Shown here: positions 1 to 10,445 of the stretch, piece by piece
How positions within the stretch are numbered: position 1 is the first letter of the stretch
Layout: each line of letters begins with the position of its first letter
Origin: Trichoplax adhaerens
Lineage: Eukaryota; Placozoa; Uniplacotomia; Trichoplacea; Trichoplacidae
Assembly (NCBI RefSeq): GCF_000150275.1
Contig: NW_002060948.1
Location: forward strand, 4,497,204 to 4,561,203
Length of the DNA: 64,000 bases
Reading direction: 5' to 3'
Position numbers and translations under genes: made by a program
The notes under the pieces: generated by a model
Seen by the model: only the letters and a program-made list of their open reading frames with translations
Database searches by the model: none
Told to the model about the DNA's origin: nothing

Positions 1-73
1 TGTACCGAGCAAAATAACCATTAATACCACCACTGCATTCTATTTTATCATTTAAAAGATTGTCTTGTCTTAC

Positions 74-115
74 CTCAGTTGTCGGGCATGTTCCAGTGTA
101 GTCGATAGTCGACAT
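74..115 (-). CDS. possible first coding exon of a leftward gene (tentative)
   Basis: Seen on the minus strand: an ATG at 115 opens a 14-codon stretch reading MSTIDYTGTCPTTE. It ends exactly at a consensus donor, CTGAG followed by gtaaga. This would suit the first coding exon of a gene running out of the window to the left. Against it, the PLEKHM2-like gene on the plus strand lacks its first exons, which should also lie to the left, so the two genes would overlap. The piece is too short for family assignment. Confidence 0.2.
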
Positions 116-300
116 AGGGGTAAATAGCAGTTTTCGCAAAAACTATAAAAAATCAATAAGAGTTCATTAATCGATAAGGATAAGGCAAACGATTCTTTAT
201 GCAAGTATAGCAAGTTGAGAAACTTTATTTAGCATTATATGCACTTCTAGATAACCTCATAATTTAGGAATACGTATCTTACATTGTCTTGCATTATAAG

Positions 301-3300
301 TTTACGTGCTGGTAAAAACGGATTTTGGAAGTATCTTCACGGAGTTATTCCTAAGAAAACAGTGCAAGAAATTGAAGGATTAGCAAATGTTTCAAGTGAC
401 ATCGGCAAGGGTAGGATGAAAATCAGTTGACCATGTTTAAAATTGCCTTTTACGCTATTATTATTCGATACGATACAATATTCAAATATCAATTATTCGT
501 AAAGGTCGTGCGTGGCTCCACTTGATACTAGCAGAAAGCAGCCTAGAAAGTTATTTACGTTTGTTTGCCAAACAGAACGATATACACAAAAGAAAACATT
601 ATCATAGGTAAGCTAACTGTTGTAGCAGCTCTAATGCAACACTAATATACATTTGTATCATACTTAGTAATACCTTAGGTTTCCAGAATTTCTAAATTAA
701 GAAATAAATCATCTGCTTATACACATCTCTGGATTTAATTTGAGAATATTACAGTTTTTAGAAACCAATTAAAACAAATTTTTTATCATTTACAGATATG
801 CACTGTTATGTGACATTGAGGTATTATCAACGCTAGAAGTCTTACTGATAATGATTACACAATTTTATTGAAATTGCATTGTAACTGTAACTAGCCTTTA
901 ATATATATTGGTATTATTACATGGTTGCATGATAAATAATCCTTCTCACTAATTTGTTGTGCAGAGAATGCAGCTACTAGAGACAGTAGCATCTGGTTTA
1001 GATGCTATCCAGTTTGTTCTCGATATGGTAGGTTACGCATTTTATTTCGTAAATTTATCTAAAGCAATCAAACAAGAGTATTTCATGTTTACCTGTAACC
1101 GGTCTATTTAGAAGATTACCTTGTTAAAATTGTAATATGCGAGCGGTTCTAGTAGGTAAAAGTTTATCTTGCATTGACAGTGGGCGGAATTTTTATTCTT
1201 TTAGGACGTCCCTTACATGGATTCTGTTGATTATTCTACCCCTTTTGTATCGGGAAATGTTAATAACGACGATAAGCTTTCTAATACACCTGGTTTTGCA
1301 AAAAAGAAAGTATTAACCAGTATGGGCTACGTTGACTGCGTTGTCAAGTCAAGTGAAAGCAAGTCGGCTGGTAAATATGAATTGCTGTTGCATAGTACTG
1401 CGAATTTGCTTTAAAGTAGCATAGTAGTGGACGATAGAATAACAGTAGGCAGTTGATTGCTTTTCGAAAATACTTACTGAATATCTCAAAAGATAAGCAA
1501 TGAATAGCTTCAGCAAGGCATTTATTCATCATTAGCTTACAGTTATAAGATTTGATAAGAATCAGTAAGTCTTTCAATTGAGAGTGAGTGATTTGTTACG
1601 GATTTTGAATTTAATAAGCTTCATATATCAATGTGTTATGCGTAAAAGCACTGATCGTTGTATAAATACACGTACTGGTATTCATTGCCTAGGTTTGTAA
1701 TATTAACGTTGACGATTAATTGAATGTACTGCATAATAGTAATGTCTCCAGCCAATGATAACATATCGCCTAATGCAGAAGTTAAAAAAGATAAAACCGC
1801 TCCAGAAAAGTTGCCCCAAAAAGAACATCCGCGGCTAAGTTCTGCTCCTATTCCTCCAATGCTGCAAGCGTCTATAACATCTTCTGAACATATGGCTGAC
1901 ACTGTTGTTAGTCGTAATCGAAAAAAGAAAAAAAATAAATCATCTAAAGGCACTAGCCAAAGTAGTCACGACAAGTCGGCTAAATCGCATGGTGATGTTA
2001 TCACAGATGACAAAATTCCCACTGATGTGCTGGATGATAAATATCTTAGCACTGAAGAAAATAAGAATGATTTCCACGCAAAAGAAGCACCTATGGATCC
2101 AGTAGATAGTACATCTGTGACGTCGAAAGGCGAACTAATTACAAAGCCTTCGGAGCTACTCCAAACTGAGTAGGATGTTATAACTATAGGATTTATTTCT
2201 GATGTTTGTGATTGACTTAATGTATTTTTATTATTTTCGTACCTATTAAAAGGAGCGACTTGCAGATTGTAACAGATGATAATGAAATTAGATCTGCTGA
2301 AGAAATAATCACTATCGGGTTTGACAACCATGAAGAGATATTAGCAGATACAGTTATGGAGTTACCAGATAATGAGTAAGTCTGTTGCAATTTATGTTTT
2401 TTTATTTTTTGTGCGCGATGTTTTGATGTTAATTAGTGGTTTTTGTTGGTTAAATATCTAGAACACCCAAAATGACTAATCAAACTGTCGAAAATTGTCA
2501 ATTTCTTAATGATAGTACAAATGCTGAAACATTGAAATCCAATGATACAATTGGGTTTCATGTTGAATCAGAAATGGACATGAAACGTAGCGAACAGCTA
2601 ACTGTAACCACGGATGCCTTAAATCCTATAGATAATAGTGAAACCCCTCCTAAGAATAATAAATTATCGGATTTGCTGCAATCTCAGGATGTTCTGGTGG
2701 AGACTTCATTGCAAAATAGACATTCCACGTTGCCCAACGATGAAGTTAATGAATTATCAGTCGTAGAAGACCATATTATTACTGAAACCGAAGCTAAGCC
2801 TGACATAGAAAGTCCTAACAGTGACAAGGAAGTTGATAATTATAGTACACATAATAATGACTTTGGTAATGCAGCAGCAACGAGCACTGATGGTAGTAGC
2901 ATTGATAAGGATAATGAGAAAACCAGAAGTCATTCTTTATCAGCTAGTGAAAATATACCTGAAAACATCTTGGCTTTCGATTTCGAAATAAAGTGTGTAA
3001 ATCGTATCATTATCTGATTAGATTATTAATCCTGTAGTGCTGAATTGATTTGATCGATAGATAATTTTTTTATGTTTATTTTAGCATTACCCCTAGTATT
3101 GAACTAGAATTAACGTTAAATACGATTGATGACGAAATCGAAAGTCTCTGTAAGGTATGATTGGATGTGTTTCGCTGTATTGTGTGTTGTTCAATTCAAT
3201 TAGTAACGTTTTAACCGTATGTAGATGTACAAGGTACCGTATTTCGAAAATACCATGTTCGTAAATTTTCAGTACCTGTTGCTGACCGATGCAACAATTT

Positions 3301-5884
3301 ACATGCTTTATCAAGGTATAATGCGATTTTTAAGACTAATAAGCTAAAGCTGTATTAATTTATATACTGTTATAAATTTAATGTAAGACAATTGATAAAA
3401 TTTTTTATGTATCAATTAGTGAGTTATATTCCATTCTATTTATTACAGATTCAGGCAGTTATATGAAGAAGTTGTCCTTCGAACTTGATGCTATTGACCA
3501 TTTTGTGGTAAAGATTAAATTAATGTTGTTTCCAACGTGATCTTTTTATCCATCATAAATTTATATGAATATTGAGAAAGTACGAATTGTAGTATGGCAG
3601 GATAGCTAAAAATTAATAATTATGAATATCTATTACTGGAAGATTGGAATCGATTGGCAACTTTTAGGAATAGCAATCAAATCAGCAAACTACAACAAAC
3701 TAAATATCTATACACTCTGTGAATTGCATGGGAGGTAGATATTTTTTATTGCTGTTATGAATATTCGATTTTTGTAAGATAGTAGTAAATCTAGTCGTAA
3801 AAGTATTGAACTTTGATATTGTAGCTAAAAGTTAAATTTTATATTCCAACTATTGGGCTTTAACTACAATTAAGAGCTATAATTGGTGAATTAAAGAAAA
3901 TTTTATCTTGCCGGGGTTTGGAACCTTTGATAATTTATGATAAAATAACAGAACTGGATAAGTGGATAGATACTATTGAAGAAAAAGTGGTAATATGTGA
4001 TGCATGTAATAATTACTAAATAAGCATATAAAATATTTTTCAAATGAGTACACATTTTCTTGTTATTTTGCAGTATATACACTTACCGATATTGTTATTG
4101 ATATTTTATATAACAGGTTAAAGATAACTCTGCGCTTAAATACATCCAGTTTTGCTGTGCTTCTAACGTCGCTTCACGAATGAAACCGCGAAAGTCAACA
4201 GTGACACATAGTTAGTGCTTACGTTAATGGATTTATTTGGATTTCGAATAGACACACACATACAGTAGCCTCAAACAATGTAGGGAATCATTAAATAAAT
4301 TTTTATTGATAACAAATTGTACATTTCACAACTTAGACGGGTGGCTTGAATATTATAAACCACAAGGTTACTTTGGAAGGGGCCAAAACTGGTTAAAACA
4401 GTATTTTTGCATTCAGTTAGTATTTATCGTAGATAGAAGCAGTAATATCGGCAAAGCTTATTCACTGTATATTACTGCGAAAAGTAGTATTTTTATATTC
4501 AATTAGTATTAATGTTATCCTGCTTTTATATCTTTGTATTTTTATTTAGAGATGGAAAATTATACCATTGGTTAGCAAAGGTATCAAACCTATCACTGTA
4601 GTAAATTTTGACTGCCAAGTTGCCTATTTTTTAAATTCATATATCGTTATCTTTAGGGTGATAGACATCCGAAAGCTATTCTTGATTTAAAGTTAGTGCA
4701 AGTCGTAATAGCTTCTTATAAATATAATCAATAAATCTAACAGGTGTATAATGTATAATTGTCTTCTGAATGAATTTGCACTATTATAATTTCATTGTGC
4801 AGGGAATGTGCAGAGTGCAATTTGATACCAGATAGCGAAAAGCCATTTGCTTTTAAGGTGTGTAAATTGATAATAAAATTTCTGAAATGCTGAGGACTTA
4901 TGTAATTTATATAGATGTTTAAATTTTAACTGTAGCATTCTTATTTCTTACTATATCGCCGGCGTCTGATTATATTTTATTTATTACTAAAAGATTAAAA
5001 TGAAAGATGGCAGCACTTCGTTCGCTCTTGCAGCTCAAGATGGAGAGTCTTTAAGAATATGGTTAACGTTGCTGTATGAAAATATTCTAACTCAAAATGT
5101 AAATTAGTGATAGAGCAACTTTTTAGTACATTATCGCTATAGTGTATATATATAGAAGTACGGACTACCGATAATCTTTAAAATAATTATTTTTGTGATA
5201 GGTGTGGGATAGAAAGAATAATGCTGTATGTCCGGGTCCGGGATTTGTTCTTGGGTCTTTGATTATCACGAAGACAAATGTAATTATTACGTTAATTTCG
5301 ACGCCTATGAAATATTTGGCGCTTATGAAATTGCAATTACAGAAATATAAATATCACTGCATGATTGTTCTTCTCTCAGGTATATATTTGTACGACTAAT
5401 ACAGAAAGTGAGATTCTAAAGATGATATCATCATGTCCGATTGAGAGTATAATTTCCGTGTCTAAAGATAAAGATGGGCGAATACCGTATTGTTGCAGTT
5501 TGGTTAGATCATTGAATTTTCCTTCAGTTGATAGTTAAGAGAATTTGTTGTACATTATTTTGCTCTGTTGAAAAGATGAATGTTTTTGCATTTGCAGGAG
5601 TACATTATCGTGGAAAGTGATGAAAGTCATAGTATTCCGTTGTGCTTTGCGACTAGTTTTGATTGTGAAAAATTTATAGCTAGTATTACAAAAGAATGGC
5701 GTAATTTATTCAAGGTAAAATACATATATGAAATATCGATTTCTGAATGATAACATATTCCCTCTATGAACCATTATTTACGGGTGCGTTGGTCTTATAG
5801 GTTGATTTATCAGTTGGAGAATGTGAGGAATATATTATCGACACTTTTAACGAATATGTGGAAATATTTGGTGAAAGCAAATAA
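301..5884 (+). CDS. PLEKHM2: PLEKHM2/SKIP-like RUN and PH domain lysosomal adaptor, 5' end outside the window
   Basis: In animals this family links lysosomal Arl8 (through the RUN domain) to kinesin-1, driving lysosomes outward along microtubules. The RUN domain is visible from 301 (GKNGFWKYLHGVIP), then 505-607 (RAWLHLILAES, LESYLRLF), 796-820 and 965-1027 (SGLDAIQFVLDM), running on into 1205-1370 (DVPYMD). A low-complexity acidic, Ser-rich middle follows (1752-2169, about 2255-2378, 2462-2992), with a basic RNRKKKKNK run. The C-terminal half has a PH-like strand block (3085 to about 3510, YLLLTDATIYMLYQ; then about 3669-3728 and 3855-3989), an exon at 4118-4209, and a PH domain from 4336 (GWLEYYKPQGYFGRG) to about 5100. 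C-terminal exons are 5201-5278, 5380-5510, 5599-5716 and 5801-5884, ending ...EIFGESK. Splice phases agree at nearly all junctions; the junction after 3508 is unresolved. Assignment rests on RUN, basic motif and PH order. The first exons (RUN helix 1) are not in the window. Confidence 0.85.
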
Positions 5885-6816
5885 TTATTTAATTTTTGAA
5901 AGTGTACTCTGCACTCGCATAAAATGCCATAGTATCTTCCACAGTGCAGAATATCGCATATTTACAAGACGGACTGCATATTCAATTATTGCCTTAAAAT
6001 GACGCTATGAAACTCTTTTTTAGTTATCGTAGTGAATTATAATTTACAGATACATGCCTGCCTGTGTTTCTATAATATCATTAAGCATTAATGCCAATTA
6101 CTGTATTTATGATTAGAGGATATCCGCATCTATTGATCTATGATAATAATTTGAATCATGCTGTTAGATAGAAATTAACTTTAACGCTGATAAGCCAAAT
6201 CTAATGAAACTATACTTATTTAATTTGAGTAGGTTTACTGGTTCAGACCAAAAGTCTCTAAAAATTTATCTATCAGTAAATAATGTAATTAATGCTATCC
6301 ATCCTCACAGCTTAACCGGATAATATATTTTTTCACCACGGATTATACTCGTATGTATTCACCAGTGGTCTTAATTCAATGACACTGTATATGTATTATG
6401 ATGGATGTTATTGTGGAATTGTAGTGTAATAAATACTCGTAAATGAGATGTGTTGGAAACTCACCCCTGATTATACTTATTATTTTATTGTTGTTAGTTA
6501 GCATGCTTGTATTGCACTGCGTTATCCATTCATGCACAACGTAACTTTATTAATGGGTGTTTTATTACGTAGGAAATTGGGGACTTGAGGTATACGAGTA
6601 TGCAGTTACAGGAAAGAAGATCTCCGTATCATAAATTTATAATACTTCATTTACTATCGTGGTAAATGGTAAAGATTTAGTTGCTGTACTGCAGTTAGTG
6701 AAACCTTTATAAAGGAAATGTACGCTTTCATGGATGTAAATAGTGTTTACAGTTAACAGTGTCAATGATATCAAATCAATCGTGAATACGCTATCAATGC
6801 CTTAAATTACCAAATG

Positions 6817-6837
6817 CTCGATTCTCTGAGAATCGAG
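6817..6837. repeat. short perfect inverted repeat
   Basis: CTCGATTCTC and GAGAATCGAG are exact reverse complements separated by a single T. This gives a 10-bp symmetric site or tight hairpin in non-coding DNA. Symmetric sites like this may bind dimeric factors, but no known site is recognised. Confidence 0.7.
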
Positions 6838-7045
6838 TGATTGTATGCTTGTTAACCTACTATATATGTATTATATTTACAGTGGGATTAAGTACTTTAT
6901 CCTTTGCGATGGGAAATTTTTATAGACCTGCATTACGACGTGAGTTGTAAAATGGTTGCAGCGACTGATAGTTTGTATTAGAAACTTGAAAAAGAAATCG
7001 AATTATTCAATACTGCAATATGAAGTGATCAAAATATCATGAATC

Positions 7046-7228
7046 CATTGCTCAATGTCGTACCGATCTGTCTGCATGGCATTTGAGCCTAATTTAATGT
7101 CCATTTCTTCAAAATTGAAAGACATAATTGAAGGCAACACTATAGCTGAACATTATTCAACCATTTTGGAGGGCTCTCGCCACGCCCCTATAATAGTGCA
7201 TACAGATGTCGTGGTCAGCCCAGAATAA
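7046..7228 (+). CDS. unassigned open frame of about 60 codons, exon-like
   Basis: From an ATG at about 7046 (a second is at about 7075) the plus strand stays open to a TAA near 7228. It reads MSYRSVCMAFEPNLMS, then KLKDIIEGNTIAEHYS, then an Ile/Val-rich end VHTDVVVSPE. Composition is more protein-like than the surrounding AT-rich DNA, and local GC is higher. No family is recognised. It could be a lone exon, a decayed gene or chance. Confidence 0.2.
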   Translation, partial: HCSMSYRSVCMAFEPNLMSISSKLKDIIEGNTIAEHYSTILEGSRHAPIIVHTDVVVSPE

Positions 7229-8597
7229 CACAAATAAGGACCTGATGAATAAATAAAAAAATTATCTGAGAACAGTATAGAAATCTGAATCTGAAAGTAA
7301 TGTGATCACTACTACTAGTAATGACCCATATACTGTAGTTAGGATTCCATAAAGTAGAAATTGGTCAATCCACTCAATGGCATTCAATACTGAATGACCA
7401 ACGAGTTCTACGTCCAATTTGCCAAAGGTGAACAACCCCCTCTTTCTATTGTGCAAAATAAGTTGTCACCCATGATGTTATCGTCTTTGTCTGTATGAAT
7501 TAGATAACACTTACATCATGACTCCAATATGAAATTTAGGGGTGACACAACATAATCTTAGACCGGATATTTAATAGAGAATGGCATCAAATGCTCCTTC
7601 TACAGCCATACGCCGATGCGAAATGACAGATTGGATACAATGTAATAAATCACTTTCGAGCTTCTGTTCAAAACAGTAGCCTTAGAATACATTGATCATA
7701 TCTGTGACTGTTTTGATACAGTACCCTGCATCCTAGACAATACCGCATATTACCTATTCATTATATTAATATCCGTAGTGCCTACAGTATATACGTTTTA
7801 GGCGCTGACCGGCAGGGACAAAATTCAATTTCTGCTTTAACCAACGGCAAATCTTGGTTGTTTTTGTATGCTTGTCGATGGAAAATGACTTGAAAATGGA
7901 CGATGAGAAGGTAGGCTGCACGTTGTAGAAGCTATTTTCAACGTTAAACATACGGGATAGCGTGTTGCTTGTTGGTAGAACAGAGGACTGTACTGTCGTG
8001 TACATGTAGAAGGCTTAAAAGTAGTTTACCTCACAAGAGTGGACGCGTCCATTCCTTTCGTGTATTCCTTATACTATACCAGTTGTTAAAGGCTTAAAGA
8101 TGGAAAATGTGATGATTATAGCAAACTAGGCGGTAGGTTGACTAATCGATAGGTACATCTAGTCGGAACAGATTGAGTTAAGGCATCTTTGATCATGGCG
8201 ATGTGAATAGGAATAGATGGAATAAGCTTACATCGACGAGAAAGGTCCCTAGGGCCTCGTCTTTTCGAACGCCCTCAAAGCAACTTATCTAATTTTACTG
8301 GATATCATGGCTCAACATTTCAACACTTTTTTTACCATGTTGAGTAATTATAGCATATTTCAAAAAGAGTTTTAGTAGAACTGGTTGAAGGTGTACTGGT
8401 ATAGCTTGTGTTGGAAATAGTAAGGTAATACAGAATCATGATAATGTGACAAGGGATACTATGAGATTCTTATTGCATTGTATGATGATTTCAAATTTTC
8501 GACACCCATTGATTAATCTACTGGCTGGAGATCCAATCATCAAAGATCAGCCATGTTAATAGTAAACCTTGGATGCAGCCGAGGAATAAGCGGTATT

Positions 8598-8824
8598 AGG
8601 ATCATCGATTAATTTCTTGTATCAATGGCGTGATCCTAAACATTGCACGCTCTATTTTTGCAAAATCAACAATGTCTACGTCACAAAAAAATGAACTCGA
8701 TGCAATGGTGGATTGCTATACTGTAAGCGGATTGCAACTTTGAGTAAACAAATACTTGCTTAATCTGCTTCTATTCTGTAGAAGTATATTGGTCTTTTGT
8801 ATGAAGGAGAAGATTTAAAATAAG
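8598..8824 (+). CDS. possible two-exon small coding unit, unknown
   Basis: After an acceptor-like AG at 8596-8597 an open frame runs to about 8722, including MSTSQKNELDAMVDCYT, where it meets a strong donor (gtaagc). About 60 bases on, a pyrimidine-rich acceptor (cttctattctgtag) opens KYIGLLYEGEDLK and a TAA, joined in phase 0. Read alone from the internal ATG at about 8672 this is a peptide of roughly 30 residues; with the upstream frame it is an internal or terminal exon pair. No family is recognised, and its relation to the OSBP-like gene downstream is unknown. Confidence 0.25.
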
Positions 8825-9033
8825 ATTGCTTTTTGACCTCCTTTTATTGCATTCTATTGCACTCAATGATTCATCCTTATCCAAAGGATCATTTATCTAT
8901 TTTTAAATCGAATTCTATCATGTTAACTATGATCCTGTAAATACAACTTGAATATACGGTAATGTACAAGATCAAGATATTATTAAGGTTAAACCGACAC
9001 TTAGTCATATTAGTCTTCTATGCCGGTTCCTAC

Positions 9034-9047
9034 GGGGGGGGGGGGGG
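9034..9047 (+). repeat. 14-base G homopolymer
   Basis: An uninterrupted run of G in otherwise AT-rich intergenic DNA. It could be a mutation hot spot or form G-rich structure; its exact length is prone to sequencing error. Confidence 0.8.
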
Positions 9048-10445
9048 TAGCAATTTTGAAGTATTTCATTTTCTTTGCAATTTTCGATCCTTCTGTTTTC
9101 CATTTAGTGCATATAGTCTGTGGTATAATAGTCCACAGATGAATTTTAGTAAGGCTACTGATTAATATTTTCAGATTGTAGAGTACTGTATAGTTCATGT
9201 CTAACGTTTCTAAGCTGGATAGATAGTACTGTATTTTTAACGCAGACGACAGTGTCATTTTCTCCATCGCAAGTTTGTCCTTATGAGGGGGATAGAGCAC
9301 ACATGGACGTGCAATCAGATAGTGATTTTCTTTTCAATAGTTTGACAAAGTTTAAAGTAAAAATATATCGTTCTCATCTGTTCGCAAAATATTGACTCTC
9401 AATCAGTTATTTTCTTTCATCTTTTACAAATTATTAAAATATCACTAGTTTAACTACCATTGAATCTCTTTTATAAGAAAAATTGAATAGAGCCGGTATA
9501 GTTTATTGGCCGTTTAGAGATTATATTTCCTTATCAAGAATATTTAAATATACGAGACAGTATTGGTATATTCCATCGTGTAGATGGCCTTCATTTGTGG
9601 CGTATTGGTTTAAGAAATTTCTACTATTTGCTTTTGACTACCAATGAAAACTATAACAAGTACTATATCATCGACGATTGTGCTATTACTAATATACAAT
9701 AAAGGAAAACCACAATAAGAATGCTGCTAATATTAAGCTATTGATCCATTTCTCCCTGGTGTCGTCATTTGCCAACCTTCAACGTTGATAATATCGACTA
9801 GACAGACTATTGATTATATTATATTTCTGTTCATACATGCAACGTTTTCTCTTTCTACATTATCTATTAATCTAAAGTACATTATAGATTAGATATCAGG
9901 TACTTCTTCTATTGGATGTATTTGTGTGATAGCTTTTTTTTCTTCTTGTAGAAAGATAAGATAAAATAGATAGCGTGAAGTCAGTAGATTTTCACTAAAA
10001 TGACGTTGGCGATGGTTCTGATGATAGTAATCGGCGCAGATATAGTCTTGACTAGATATACTGTAATAGCATGCACAACTTTTGTTGGCAAAGGAAATCG
10101 CTTCCGTCGTTGTCAAAGTCAAGAATAATAATACTGTACAATTGTCGATCAGTGTTGTACCGTGTCTATGATCAGCTGATTGGATAGTTGTAATTCATTC
10201 ATTGGATTAAATTGTTGGTTATTTATTTGTCCTTTTGGATGATGAAAATAGGTTGTAATTTAAAGACCCTAGATAGGAAAGGTCTCTGTTTGTACCGTAC
10301 TGTATGTCAGTTGAGGAATAGAATAGAGGGTATGGATTGTCAACCATTTCCATTTTGATGCATTCATTTTAAGTTAGCTAAAATAGACCAATTATATCGT
10401 CAAGCAGTTGACTGATCAATTTTATTTTCAAAATGGCTACTGTAG

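Larger units (their letters stand above)
5885..10445. other. gap between PLEKHM2-like and OSBP-like genes; exon-like fragments only
   Basis: No gene is supportable across this 4.5 kb. It contains a perfect 10-bp inverted repeat (6817-6837), a 14-G homopolymer (9034-9047), and between about 7000 and 8830 several short open frames on both strands. Some of these carry good splice signals and are listed separately. The missing 5' part of the OSBP-like gene (PH domain) would be expected here, but I could not find it. Confidence 0.5.

Noticed and set aside
1636-1953. Minus-strand frame of 105 codons
   Set aside because: Antisense to the PLEKHM2-like linker exon, whose plus-strand frame carries the basic motif and phase-compatible splice sites.
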